Shown here in pieces: positions 24,210 to 32,086 of a DNA stretch of 64,000 nt. This DNA is from Neobacillus sp. OS1-2 (GTDB lineage: Bacteria; Bacillota; Bacilli; Bacillales; Cytobacillaceae), in NCBI RefSeq assembly GCF_030915505.1, contig NZ_CP133265.1, forward strand, positions 1,488,001-1,552,000, written 5' to 3'. Positions within the stretch are counted from its first letter, which is position 1, and each line of letters begins with the position of its first letter. The notes under the pieces were generated by a model, which did not search any database, was not told the DNA's origin, and worked only from the letters and a program-made list of their open reading frames with translations. A program made the position numbers and the translations under genes.

Positions 24210-24532
24210 GCTAACCCCCCTAACGTTCGATCGATTAACTGATTGATTTGCTTCCAATTCTTGAGTTTCTCCGAAAGCAATTTATGTCCTGTCTCCGTTA
24301 TAGAATAATATTTTCGCCTCGTCCCATCCGTCTGCTGGCTCCAGTAGGATGTCACACATTCCTTATTCTCTAAGCGTTTTAAAGCCGGATATAAAGTACC
24401 CTCATTCATGTGGTAGGCATCGTCGCTTAAAATGCGCAACTTCTTAGTCATTTCATATCCGTAACAGTCACCCTCAACTAACAAAGAAAGCAGGAGAATC
24501 TCAATACTCCCTTTCAGTAATTCCCTATCCAT
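24206..24532 (-). CDS. PadR-family transcriptional repressor
   Basis: 108-residue winged-helix protein: LKGSIEILLLSLLVEGDCYGYEM (split: LKGSIEILL and GDCYGYEM) at residues 6-28, the recognition region MNEGTLYPALKRLE, and the YYSITETGHKLL wing. This is the small PadR subfamily. GGGGGAG lies before the ATG at 24532; the frame extends 29 codons further upstream but crosses the operator. It controls itself and the coupled HAAS gene through a perfect palindrome at 24561-24590 and probably also the divergent small membrane gene. Confidence 0.9.
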   Translation of the reverse strand: MDRELLKGSIEILLLSLLVEGDCYGYEMTKKLRILSDDAYHMNEGTLYPALKRLENKECVTSYWSQQTDGTRRKYYSITETGHKLLSEKLKNWKQINQLIDRTLGGLA

Positions 24533-24560
24533 AAAATCTCCCCCAAATATTACTAATAAC

Positions 24561-24590
24561 ATTGTATAACAATGTACCTTGTTATACAAT
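24561..24590. promoter_or_regulatory. PadR operator, perfect inverted repeat
   Basis: ATTGTATAACAA and TTGTTATACAAT are perfect 12-bp arms around 6 bases. It lies 29 bp before the padR start and 41 bp before the divergent gene. PadR proteins typically bind such ATG/TAT-rich dyads, so this is the likely autoregulatory site. Confidence 0.8.
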
Positions 24591-24631
24591 GTCGTTAGGA
24601 AAATAAATACAACTACCAAGGAGGAACTCCG

Positions 24632-24934
24632 GTGGATGGATTGATTTGGTTGATAATTTTAGTCTTGCTTGCGTTGTTCAACAGCGTAGCAATCCAGTTA
24701 TACAAAAAGAACAAACTGCATTTTTTCTGGTCAGGGATTATAATCGGGATTCTTGGACCGATGATTGCGTTTTCCCTCGGGGCCGTCTTTGTAAAGGTTG
24801 ATCATAGTCAGGGAAGCACTGGAGAAGGTGGGGCTATAGCCGCTGCGTTTATCGGACTACTCATCGTCGGCAATGGGCTTCTTTATCTTTTGATTGGGAT
24901 TATATTAAGAATAGTGAGCTGGGTTAAGAGATAA
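24632..24934 (+). CDS. small membrane protein divergent from padR
   Basis: 100 residues with three hydrophobic segments (about 4-20, 30-52, 68-93) and a basic C-terminus. The start codon is GTG, supported by AAGGAGG eight bases before. It shares the intergenic operator with padR, so it is probably under PadR control. I do not recognise the family. Confidence 0.65.
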   Translation: MDGLIWLIILVLLALFNSVAIQLYKKNKLHFFWSGIIIGILGPMIAFSLGAVFVKVDHSQGSTGEGGAIAAAFIGLLIVGNGLLYLLIGIILRIVSWVKR

Positions 24935-24968
24935 GTAGACTGGCTCTAATCGGAGGTAATGCTTGAAA

Positions 24969-25001
24969 AACAAACAAAAAAGAAGTGCTACTAACACTTC
25001 T
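24969..25001 (-). terminator. intrinsic terminator
   Basis: On the minus strand AGAAGTG and CACTTCT form a stem followed by TTTTTTGTTTG. It ends the transcript of the gene at 25082-25441. Confidence 0.8.
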
Positions 25002-25081
25002 CACTACAACCCATATCTCTACCCTCCGAGTGGTGGGTGTTGTATCGAGACATAACAGGCAGGCACCGCTATTTCTAGATT

Positions 25082-25441
25082 TTATATTTCTCTTAACGAA
25101 ATAATTTCAATGTCTGTACAATAGAAGTGAAGGGTATCATCCTCGTAGTCGATGACTTCATATTTCTTATTTTCCCAGCCTCTGTCCCCTATATCGTAAA
25201 TCCCGATTGTTAATGGATGATAGATTCCTCCACTTTCAAAATCGATACTATTAGGGTGGGAGAAGCGAAAGCAAGCAATGTATTGTTTTTCTTTATCCTT
25301 AATCATAAAATCGATGTCGAGATAACAATGGTCTTCAAACAACTTATTTTGAAAGTTCAAAACGAATTTATCAATAAACGCTATATTTTGTAAGGAAAAA
25401 TCCTTTATTTTATCCGTTATCAGGCTAACATTCTTTATCAA
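25082..25441 (-). CDS. uncharacterised cytoplasmic protein
   Basis: 119 residues from a TTG start with an ideal ribosome site (AAGGAGGG, seven bases before). The longer frame to 25504 would overlap the XRE gene and has no such site. The protein is soluble and acidic, with FYCTDIEIISLREI at the end and DLDIDFM-like beta-rich stretches; I do not recognise it. It follows the XRE regulator on the same strand and may be co-transcribed with it. Confidence 0.55.
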   Translation of the reverse strand: MIKNVSLITDKIKDFSLQNIAFIDKFVLNFQNKLFEDHCYLDIDFMIKDKEKQYIACFRFSHPNSIDFESGGIYHPLTIGIYDIGDRGWENKKYEVIDYEDDTLHFYCTDIEIISLREI

Positions 25442-25487
25442 TGTACATCCCTCCTTGGTGAATGTATATGAAGACCCGCTAGTAATC

Positions 25488-25703
25488 TTAGCTGTCTTCA
25501 TCACTTCGGTACTCTAAAAGATCTCCTGGCTGACATTCTAACGCCTTACAAATTGCCTCTAAGGTGGATAAACGAATCGCCTTTGCCTTTCCATTTTTTA
25601 AAATAGATAGGTTAGCCATGGTGATTCCTACCCGCTCCGAAAGTTCTGTTACACTCATTTTCCGTTTAGCTAGCATCACATCAATATTGATTATTATCGC
25701 CAT
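25488..25703 (-). CDS. small XRE-family regulator (YozG-like)
   Basis: 71-residue protein that is almost only a Cro/C1 helix-turn-helix (KRKMSVTELSERVGITMANLS, split: KRKMSVTELSER and VGITMANLS), ending CQPGDLLEY. Small regulators of this type are commonly encoded with DUF2975 membrane proteins, as here. GAGGTG precedes the ATG at 25703. It follows the DUF2975 gene by 10 bp, so the two form an operon. Confidence 0.88.
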   Translation of the reverse strand: MAIIINIDVMLAKRKMSVTELSERVGITMANLSILKNGKAKAIRLSTLEAICKALECQPGDLLEYRSDEDS

Positions 25704-25713
25704 TATTTTCACC

Positions 25714-26190
25714 TCAGACCGTTAAGTCATTTTCTGATTTTATATCAATCGCTTCTTGTAACAGTCTTTGGAGAACAGCAGCAAAGACGGCGATGACCAG
25801 GGAAGCAAAGATCGGGACCATTCCGACTAGTATCAGACCTGGTGCATCATCTAGATCTGCAACGAGAAAAACAAATGGCAGAAGGATCACATACAAACCA
25901 CTGATGATGATGGCACAGAATTTGATTTTCTTTAACGCGATAACAGACAATTCCGAGAAAGCATGGTTCTTGTCAATATAGCCTAAAAGTGAAAAAGCCT
26001 GATACAATGCAGCGAAAAACGGGATCATCGATACATACATCCCGATGGCAATCGGATAGAGGATATGGTCATAATCTGGATTTACTAGATGATTAGGTAA
26101 CCAAGTCAAGCCAAATATGCCCAAAGCAAGAACGGGAGTTCCAATCAGAATAACAGCTATCTTTAAAAAGAGGGTTGTTCCTCGATTCAT
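25714..26190 (-). CDS. DUF2975 membrane protein
   Basis: 158-residue protein with four membrane helices and the typical IDKNHAFSELSVIALKKIK loop between helices two and three. DUF2975 proteins pair with YozG-type regulators; the membrane protein may sense a signal and restrain the regulator, but this is unproven. The start is the ATG behind GAGGTG; the frame also opens at a GTG three codons earlier. Confidence 0.85.
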   Translation of the reverse strand: MNRGTTLFLKIAVILIGTPVLALGIFGLTWLPNHLVNPDYDHILYPIAIGMYVSMIPFFAALYQAFSLLGYIDKNHAFSELSVIALKKIKFCAIIISGLYVILLPFVFLVADLDDAPGLILVGMVPIFASLVIAVFAAVLQRLLQEAIDIKSENDLTV

Positions 26191-26314
26191 AAAAAGCACC
26201 TCACTACATTATTTTCAATTTATTCTAATACATTTTTTATCGTTTTACAATAAATAATTAATGATTTTTATGGTAATATTATCGTTACCTAAATTACTCT
26301 TGCATTTTAGACTC

Positions 26315-26346
26315 AAAAAAAGCACTCCTTATTAAAAGGAAATGCT
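26315..26346 (-). terminator. intrinsic terminator overlapping the end of helD
   Basis: On the minus strand AGCATTTCCTT and AAGGAGTGCT pair and are followed by TTTTTTGAG. The helD stop codon lies inside the hairpin. A near copy is found at 30893-30926. Confidence 0.75.
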
Positions 26347-28692
26347 CAATAAATATTGAAGGTTACTTTTCCCCTTCTCGCAAGACGTTTCGCAAAAGGG
26401 GCTCGGTTCCCCTACACTATAAAGCTGCAAAACATGCATTGCTCTGGTGCAGGCGGTGTAGAAACTTCTGCGCAGGCTCTCATCGCCATATACATACTCT
26501 GATGCGTCATAAATAATAACAGCATCAAATTCGATCCCTTTAGCCAAATAAGAAGGTATGACAACCACTCCTTGTTCGTATTCAAGCGAGCCACTCTTCA
26601 CAAGCTTAATGTCATGGATGGAGGATAGAGCTTCGTAGGCACGCTTACTCTCCCCAGCAGATTTGCATATGATAGCAATGCTATGATAATGATGACTCCG
26701 CAGATCAGCGACTTTGGCGGCGATGCAGCGGTGTAATTCTTCATGATCGGCCAGTTGCTTCAGTACGGGCCGCTCGCCGTCCCGTTCGAACGGGATAATT
26801 CGCTCCCCGCCAGCGACGAGTCTGCGCGTAAATTCGATAATCGGTTTAGTGGATCGGTAGCTGCGTGTCATGTTGATCACTTCCGTTTCACTCTGCCCAT
26901 ATAGGCTCGTAAGTGCATGAAAATCATCCATTTCGCTGGCATGGGCGAATATCGCCTGATGAAAGTCACCCAGCACCGTCATTCTCGCCTTAGGAAACAA
27001 ACATTTTAGAAACTCGAATTGAAACGGCGAATAATCCTGCGCCTCATCCACAAGCACATGCTTGATCGAGCCATTCGTCTGAAAGCCTCGAATCAGCTCA
27101 TTCATCAATAAAAACGGAGTAGCGTCCTCGTAAGACAGTTTGCCATCTTCTAGCATTTCTAGCGTTGCCTGACAAATCTCCTCCCATTCCACCGGTGTAT
27201 CCCCGTCTAACCACGGTTGGATTTTTTGTGGATCAGCAAAAAGCTGTGTGTAGATCCCCTTCATGTCAAGGAAACGAAATGCCCGAATCCGTTTTCGCAA
27301 CGGCTTCAATTTCTGATGAACAATCAATCGGGCAAGTGCTTTCGGCTCCATTTCATAATCGGCAATATCTTCTCTTTTAAAGCCTCGTTTTTCCGCTAAG
27401 TAGGCATGTGCCTTATGATAGTCCTCGTTGCTCAGCAGCTCGATTTCCTCCTGTACCCACGGCTTATTCCGTTCCACCTTTTCCGCTTCAGCTATTTGCT
27501 TCATGAGCCAATCCTTCAATTTTTCTAGTCTGTTATGGAAGCGAAGTGAGGTGTCACTACTATAAAACCTGTCAACCATTTGCTCCGCGGTTACGATTGG
27601 CTTTCCTCTGAAAATGATGTCCTTAAATAACATTCCAGATAACTCGAGCGACTTCCGGTAGGCATGGATCACCTCAAAAAAATGAGCGGATGCTTTGAAT
27701 CGGATGCCCGCAACCCTTGCGCTGTACGAAGGGGTATTCGCTGCCGTTAACACATATTCCAATTGCTCGTAGGGATTCTCAACCTGAAACTCCTTACTCA
27801 ACCGATGGTCCAAGTATTCTTGAAAGGTGACCTGCTGCATATTCTCTTCGCCGAGTTCCGGCAATACATTGGACACGTAACTGTTAAACATGGAATTAGG
27901 TGAAAAAAGAATAATTTGATCAGCATTCAGATTATCTCGATGTTTGTAAAGCAAATAAGCAATTCGCTGCAGGGCAGCTGATGTCTTACCGCTGCCTGCT
28001 GCACCGTGTACAATCAGCAGCCTCCCGCGATCATGACGGATGATCCGGTTTTGTTCCTGTTGAATGGTCGCTACGATACTGTGCATATGTTTGTCAGTAC
28101 CCTTGCCCAGAACCTGCTGTAAAATCTCGTCTCCAATTGTGAGACTCGTATCGAACATGGATTGAAGAACACCGCCGCGGATAAGATACTGCCACTTTTT
28201 CTCTAAACTGCCTTCGATTATGCCTCCTGGTGTGGCATACTTTGCCGGACCTGGCTGGTAATCGTAGTAGACACTCGATACCGGTGCCCGCCAGTCATAC
28301 ACAAGGAAATGATCGCCACTTTCATCTGTTAGCGAGGAGATGCCAATATAGACTTGTTCCTGAGTTGAATCTCCGTCCTCCATAAAATCGATACGGCCGA
28401 AATAGGGGGACTCTTGCATACGGCGCATGGTTGACAACCTCTTAGATGCGTGTTTATGCGTGCTTTGGCTGATGGACAGGGCTTGAGTCTCCTGCCTTAA
28501 GCCGATGATGGTTTCAAGAAAATCATCAAAGGTATCCGTATTCACCTTGATTTCATCCCAGAAATGTTTGCGAATATGAACCACTTCGTTCCGGCGCCGG
28601 GTCGTTTCTTCCTCCAATTTGCCGATTTGCTCCGTAATGATGTCCATTACACTGTCCACTCGCTCTTGCTCCTGCTGATAGGCTGACTTCAT
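26332..28692 (-). CDS. helD: RNA polymerase recycling helicase HelD
   Basis: Superfamily 1 ATPase of 786 residues that binds RNA polymerase and releases it from stalled complexes and DNA. An N-terminal coiled-coil arm (about 1-75, rich in Glu, Arg and Lys) enters the secondary channel. Walker A is HGAAGSGKTS (about 230-239), the DEAQDYSPFQ motif II is near 550, and RSYRSTKPI near 610, with KGIEFDAVII late in the protein. Length is close to B. subtilis HelD. The ATG at 28692 has AAGGAGTG; a GTG three codons earlier also opens the frame. Monocistronic; its -10 (TATAAT on the minus strand, near 28742-28747) faces a + strand promoter. Confidence 0.92.
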   Translation of the reverse strand: MKSAYQQEQERVDSVMDIITEQIGKLEEETTRRRNEVVHIRKHFWDEIKVNTDTFDDFLETIIGLRQETQALSISQSTHKHASKRLSTMRRMQESPYFGRIDFMEDGDSTQEQVYIGISSLTDESGDHFLVYDWRAPVSSVYYDYQPGPAKYATPGGIIEGSLEKKWQYLIRGGVLQSMFDTSLTIGDEILQQVLGKGTDKHMHSIVATIQQEQNRIIRHDRGRLLIVHGAAGSGKTSAALQRIAYLLYKHRDNLNADQIILFSPNSMFNSYVSNVLPELGEENMQQVTFQEYLDHRLSKEFQVENPYEQLEYVLTAANTPSYSARVAGIRFKASAHFFEVIHAYRKSLELSGMLFKDIIFRGKPIVTAEQMVDRFYSSDTSLRFHNRLEKLKDWLMKQIAEAEKVERNKPWVQEEIELLSNEDYHKAHAYLAEKRGFKREDIADYEMEPKALARLIVHQKLKPLRKRIRAFRFLDMKGIYTQLFADPQKIQPWLDGDTPVEWEEICQATLEMLEDGKLSYEDATPFLLMNELIRGFQTNGSIKHVLVDEAQDYSPFQFEFLKCLFPKARMTVLGDFHQAIFAHASEMDDFHALTSLYGQSETEVINMTRSYRSTKPIIEFTRRLVAGGERIIPFERDGERPVLKQLADHEELHRCIAAKVADLRSHHYHSIAIICKSAGESKRAYEALSSIHDIKLVKSGSLEYEQGVVVIPSYLAKGIEFDAVIIYDASEYVYGDESLRRSFYTACTRAMHVLQLYSVGEPSPFCETSCEKGKSNLQYLLSISF

Positions 28693-28726
28693 CGCAAACA
28701 CTCCTTAAAAAAATGTTATAAAAAGG

Positions 28727-28905
28727 TTGACTAACGAATTGATTATACTGTATACTTAAGATAGGGATAATATATTAACTTTCACTCTAAAAATATCGAT
28801 CTATATAAATTTACCACAGGCGCTCCTTTTTTTCAATGCTTTGGACGCATTCTGTTTAAAGAAGAGTAGTGTGTACGTTAATAATGTACACACTACTCTT
28901 TTTTC
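28727..28905 (+). ncRNA. candidate small RNA with promoter and terminator
   Basis: TTGACT (28727-28732), 18 bp, TATACT (28751-28756) make a plausible sigma-A promoter. About 100 bp later a perfect 13-bp stem (GAGTAGTGTGTAC and GTACACACTACTC, 28864-28898) is followed by TTTTTT. No + strand gene lies between, so the transcript would be an RNA of about 140 nt. The only short ORF (ATG near 28834, seven codons) lacks a ribosome site. Direct evidence of transcription is lacking. Confidence 0.5.
28864..28904 (+). terminator. strong intrinsic terminator without an upstream gene
   Basis: Perfect 13-bp stem, 9-base loop and T6. It is upstream of csp and downstream of nothing coding on this strand. Confidence 0.88.
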
Positions 28906-29146
28906 ATTTCTAAATGAAAGAAAACGAAAGAGATGGGTCTGCTGGCTTTCCTGGTGAAGGAACAGTGAATGAAAAATCGCCCCTATCGTTCTGTTCTTGC
29001 AAATGCCTTTGCAAAATGGTAAGCTTTAGTGGAATTATTTTTGTTCGGTGTAAAGGATAGTATAAGATTAACTTTTCGTCTTGATGATCACTGAGTGCAA
29101 GGATAGTAACACATTGTGTGCAAAGCACACAGCAGGAGGAAACAAA

Positions 29147-29347
29147 ATGGAACAAGGTAAAGTAAAATGGTTTAACGCAGAAAAAGGATTCGGATTCATC
29201 GAGCGTGAAGGCGGAGAAGACGTATTCGTTCATTTCTCAGCAATCCAAGGCGAAGGTTTCAAATCTTTAGACGAAGGTCAAACCGTTACTTTTGACGTTG
29301 AACAAGGTCAACGTGGAGCTCAAGCAGCTAACGTTCGTAAAGCGTAA
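29147..29347 (+). CDS. cold-shock protein (Csp family)
   Basis: 66-residue single-stranded nucleic acid binding OB-fold protein and RNA chaperone. Both RNP motifs are visible: KGFGFIE (residues 13-19) and VFVHFSAI (27-34). AGGAGG is seven bases before the ATG. The open frame continues 22 codons upstream but those residues are unlike the family. The transcribed leader contains a small hairpin next to the ribosome site, a usual place for temperature-dependent control. A terminator follows. Confidence 0.96.
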   Translation: MEQGKVKWFNAEKGFGFIEREGGEDVFVHFSAIQGEGFKSLDEGQTVTFDVEQGQRGAQAANVRKA

Positions 29348-29364
29348 TAAGTAGAACCACCTAA

Positions 29365-29393
29365 AACAGGCTCTTTAAAGAGTCTGTTTTTTT
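29365..29393 (+). terminator. intrinsic terminator of csp
   Basis: AACAGGCTCTT and AAGAGTCTGTT pair with one mismatch and are followed by TTTTTTT. Confidence 0.9.
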
Positions 29394-29443
29394 GTTGAAA
29401 GCAAGGAGCCCCACGCACTTGCTGGGCACAGGTACCTTGGATG

Positions 29444-29466
29444 CAAGAGAACCGTCCCCTGCTTCA
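29444..29466 (-). repeat. dispersed GAAGCAGGGGACGGTTCTC repeat, inverted copy
   Basis: CAAGAGAACCGTCCCCTGC plus TTCA is the reverse complement of the repeat seen at 10971-10990 and 33046-33065. It lies directly after the GH4 stop codon. Confidence 0.65.
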
Positions 29467-29470
29467 TTGC

Positions 29471-30790
29471 CTATTTCTTATAGAATTGTGGTAAATAGTC
29501 TTTATGGGCTTCAAGCATCTCGTCTAGAATTAATTTACCAACCCGATCATTTGAGACAAGGGGATTGATGGTCATGGCTAGCAGGGCTGTTCCGTAATCT
29601 CCGGTAACGGCTGCCTCAATGGCCACTCGTTCAAATGATTTAATTTGTTGAACCAGGCCGCGGACCGGCATTGGCAAATCACCCATGGCCATGGGTTTGG
29701 GGCCATCCTTTGTAATAATACAGCTGACCTCAACAGCCGAATCATATGGAAGGCTGGCAATGGCTCCGTTATTCATCGTATTGACGGGTTGAATATCACG
29801 TTTATCCGTATATATAGAATGGATGAGCCGCACGGCAGCGTCACTATAGTAAGCCCCGCCGCGTTTTTCCAGCTGTGGCGGTTTGATCGCTAGATTTGGA
29901 TCTTTATAGAGCTCAAATAGATCATTTTCTAATTTTTTGACTATTTCTGCACGTGTGCCGCCATCTTTCGCAGCCTTCATTTCATCCGCTACCATATCAC
30001 TAGTTTTATAGTAATAGTTATGATAGGGACATGGCAGGACGTTCAATGCCCGTAAGAACTCAGGCTCCCATCCCATTGCATGGATATTTTGCATGGTGAT
30101 GGACTTCTCAGGATCCGTAATCAAGTCCATGACCTTCTCCTTTACGCTGACACCATCCACAAATACATCCAATCCGTAAACCATGTGATTGAGGCCGGCA
30201 AAATCAATGCGAACACGGCTATGCTCGACATCTAGGAGTTTTGCGACACCCATTTCCATTCCGATCGGAACATTGCACAGACCGACAACCTTGCGAATAT
30301 GGCTGTAACGGAGTACCGCTTCGGTAACCATCCCGGCAGGATTTGTAAAATTAATGAACCATCCTTCGGGGCAAAGCTCCTCCATTTCACAGCAAATGTC
30401 TAAGATGACAGGAATGGTACGTAATGCTTTGAATAAGCCGCCGGGTCCATTTGTCTCTTGTCCCAAGACGCCATACTTTAAGGGAATCCGTTCATCTATA
30501 GCGCGTGCCTCAAGCTGCCCCACACGAAATTGTGTTGTCACAAAATCTGAATCTTTTAAGGCTTCTCTTCTATTTAAAGTTAAATGGATGTCAATCGGAA
30601 CACCGGCTTTTTCCACCATGCGTTTCGCAAGATTTCCGACAATCTCTAATTTTTCCTTCCCTGCTTCCACATCCACTAACCAAATTTCACGAACTGGCAG
30701 TTCAGCATGATAGTTGATAAATCCTTCAATTAGCTCAGGGGTATAACTGGATCCACCACCGATTGTGGCTATTTTCAATCCCTTTTTCAA
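29471..30790 (-). CDS. licH: 6-phospho-beta-glucosidase, glycoside hydrolase family 4
   Basis: Intracellular NAD+- and Mn2+-dependent hydrolase of 439 residues that cleaves phosphorylated beta-glucosides such as cellobiose 6-phosphate. N-terminal Rossmann motif IATIGGGSSYTPEL (7-20). Further GH4 signatures are NGPGGLFKALRTIP, FINFTNPAG, the metal-binding CNVPIGME and GLNHM. Translation starts at TTG, with GAGGTG seven bases before. The gene is alone here, without a cognate PTS, so its substrate arrives through a transporter encoded elsewhere. LicH is the best B. subtilis match by recall; CelF or ChbF types are alternatives. Confidence 0.88.
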   Translation of the reverse strand: MKKGLKIATIGGGSSYTPELIEGFINYHAELPVREIWLVDVEAGKEKLEIVGNLAKRMVEKAGVPIDIHLTLNRREALKDSDFVTTQFRVGQLEARAIDERIPLKYGVLGQETNGPGGLFKALRTIPVILDICCEMEELCPEGWFINFTNPAGMVTEAVLRYSHIRKVVGLCNVPIGMEMGVAKLLDVEHSRVRIDFAGLNHMVYGLDVFVDGVSVKEKVMDLITDPEKSITMQNIHAMGWEPEFLRALNVLPCPYHNYYYKTSDMVADEMKAAKDGGTRAEIVKKLENDLFELYKDPNLAIKPPQLEKRGGAYYSDAAVRLIHSIYTDKRDIQPVNTMNNGAIASLPYDSAVEVSCIITKDGPKPMAMGDLPMPVRGLVQQIKSFERVAIEAAVTGDYGTALLAMTINPLVSNDRVGKLILDEMLEAHKDYLPQFYKK

Positions 30791-30892
30791 TGGAAAGCAC
30801 CTCTTTCTTATTTACCATACACGATGCAAAAATTAACGTCATTTCTAACATAATCATGGGCTTAAAGATCTCCAGGCAAATAAACATGGACA

Positions 30893-30926
30893 AAAAATAA
30901 AAGCACTCCTCATTACAAGGAATGCT
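30893..30926 (-). terminator. intrinsic terminator of the yobU-like operon
   Basis: On the minus strand AGCATTCCT and AGGAGTGCT pair (one G-U) and are followed by TTTTATTTTTT. It closely resembles the terminator at 26315-26346, suggesting a repeated terminator module. Confidence 0.75.
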
Positions 30927-31009
30927 CTTACTCTCTAACCTATTCCATTTATCACTTTATTTAAGAAGCTGTACCAGGGTCTACTCTGATAGCCCCCCTT
31001 TTGCTTCCT

Positions 31010-31483
31010 TTAATATTCTCCTTTAATGACAAAGTACGAACCCCGAATGGTTCCAGCTAGTTTAGACTTCTGTCTTGCAAACTTAAACTTTCCTTCTAAC
31101 TCTTTTGGTACCTCCATCCCCTCCGAAAGCTTAAAACCAACAGCTCGCTTCGGTTTAGGATCATCCACCGTATACATGACATTGACCGCAAGACCATCCT
31201 CATAAAAGACGTAGGCCATTTTGATATTTTCCACTTGAAAACGGGATGTTTCTAAAGGTTTGGCTGCAAACTCAATATCACGCTCTTCCTTCAGAATTCT
31301 GTTCACATAATCGAGGGTCTCCTGGCTTTCACTAGCCGGTACCACCGTAAATTCATGTTTATATTTATTCATAAAGTAACGGGCCTCGTTCGCACGTAAA
31401 CCAGCAAGCGCATCTACTACAGGTGAGGACTCTAAACCAACCGTAGACACATTTTTAAAATCAACGATATAAGACATTTTCAT
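31010..31483 (-). CDS. uncharacterised conserved-looking protein in yobU-like operon
   Basis: 157-residue soluble protein beginning MKMSYIVDFKNVSTVG and containing FRVENIKMAYVFYEDG-like central strands and a Lys-rich end. No signal peptide, membrane segment or catalytic motif is evident to me. It lies 15 bp after the effector-binding-domain gene on the same strand and shares its terminator, so it belongs to the same response unit under the divergent WYL regulator. I do not recognise a function. Confidence 0.6.
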   Translation of the reverse strand: MKMSYIVDFKNVSTVGLESSPVVDALAGLRANEARYFMNKYKHEFTVVPASESQETLDYVNRILKEERDIEFAAKPLETSRFQVENIKMAYVFYEDGLAVNVMYTVDDPKPKRAVGFKLSEGMEVPKELEGKFKFARQKSKLAGTIRGSYFVIKGEY

Positions 31484-31498
31484 CCCTCCCTTATCTCT

Positions 31499-31978
31499 TT
31501 ATTTCCTAACCACCGGAATCCAGATTTCACCATAAACAACGCCATCGCGCTGCCCCATCTCCACCGTTGCATTGGGCCCGCCCACATAGGCAAAATTCTT
31601 TGCTTCTGGCAAGACTTGACCAAAGGCAATGCCAGTTAGCTGATTACTCAACTCTTCAGACGTTTTCCCTTCCCCTTTCACAACCAAGTATTCCCCTTTA
31701 GGAAATTGGATCACGCGGTCGGCTTCAGGTAACTCCTTCTCTGTCATGACACCAGCATAATGCATCATCTTGTTGTTCACCGCTTCGTTCACGGCGAAAA
31801 TGTAGTCATTTGTGGCTAAGGCCTTTAACGTGTCAAGTCTTCCATCTTGGCTCACAGCCTGCCAAAAGTCTGCCTTTTCCTTGGTTATGCCAGCGAAGTC
31901 TGTGTAATGGCTCTTAAGCTCCGTTCCAATACCTAAAACGGTAAAGCCATCTTTTTCTTCAAGGGTATATTGTGCCAT
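31499..31978 (-). CDS. GyrI-like effector-binding domain protein (YobU-like)
   Basis: About 159 residues forming a single GyrI-like/AraC effector-binding domain, a fold that binds small hydrophobic or cationic ligands. Family look: MAQYTLEEKDGFTVLGIG at the start, KEKADFWQAV, and the end GQRDGVVYGEIWIPV. Start choice is uncertain: the ATG at 31978 is favoured, while a TTG at 31984 is better spaced from AGAGG. In B. subtilis such a gene (yobU) adjoins the regulator yobV, as here, which supports the pairing. Confidence 0.75.
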   Translation of the reverse strand: MAQYTLEEKDGFTVLGIGTELKSHYTDFAGITKEKADFWQAVSQDGRLDTLKALATNDYIFAVNEAVNNKMMHYAGVMTEKELPEADRVIQFPKGEYLVVKGEGKTSEELSNQLTGIAFGQVLPEAKNFAYVGGPNATVEMGQRDGVVYGEIWIPVVRK

Positions 31979-32055
31979 ATTCAAAACCATCCTCTTTTTT
32001 TAATTTCAAATGACTTGTGTTCTTCACCTGATAGATATATCATAGCCTTAAATCA

Positions 32056-32070
32056 TGTCAGAAAATGACA
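32056..32070. promoter_or_regulatory. operator-like dyad between yobU- and yobV-like genes
   Basis: TGTCA-GAAAA-TGACA is a perfect 5-5-5 dyad, 17 bp before the + strand regulator start, between divergent genes. Probably the regulator's binding site. Confidence 0.5.
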
Positions 32071-32086
32071 CTGTTTAGGAGTCCCC

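Larger units (their letters stand above)
28693..29146. other. intergenic region with candidate small RNA and csp leader
   Basis: Between divergent helD and csp. The first half holds a + strand promoter and a strong terminator without an ORF (see 28727-28905). The second half is the leader of csp, ending in a TGTGTG-CAAAG-CACACA hairpin (29115-29131) just before the ribosome site. Confidence 0.6.

Noticed and set aside
29081-29146. 22-residue N-terminal extension of the cold-shock protein
   Set aside because: The family starts at MEQGKVKWF and AGGAGG precedes that ATG; the extension covers the leader hairpin.
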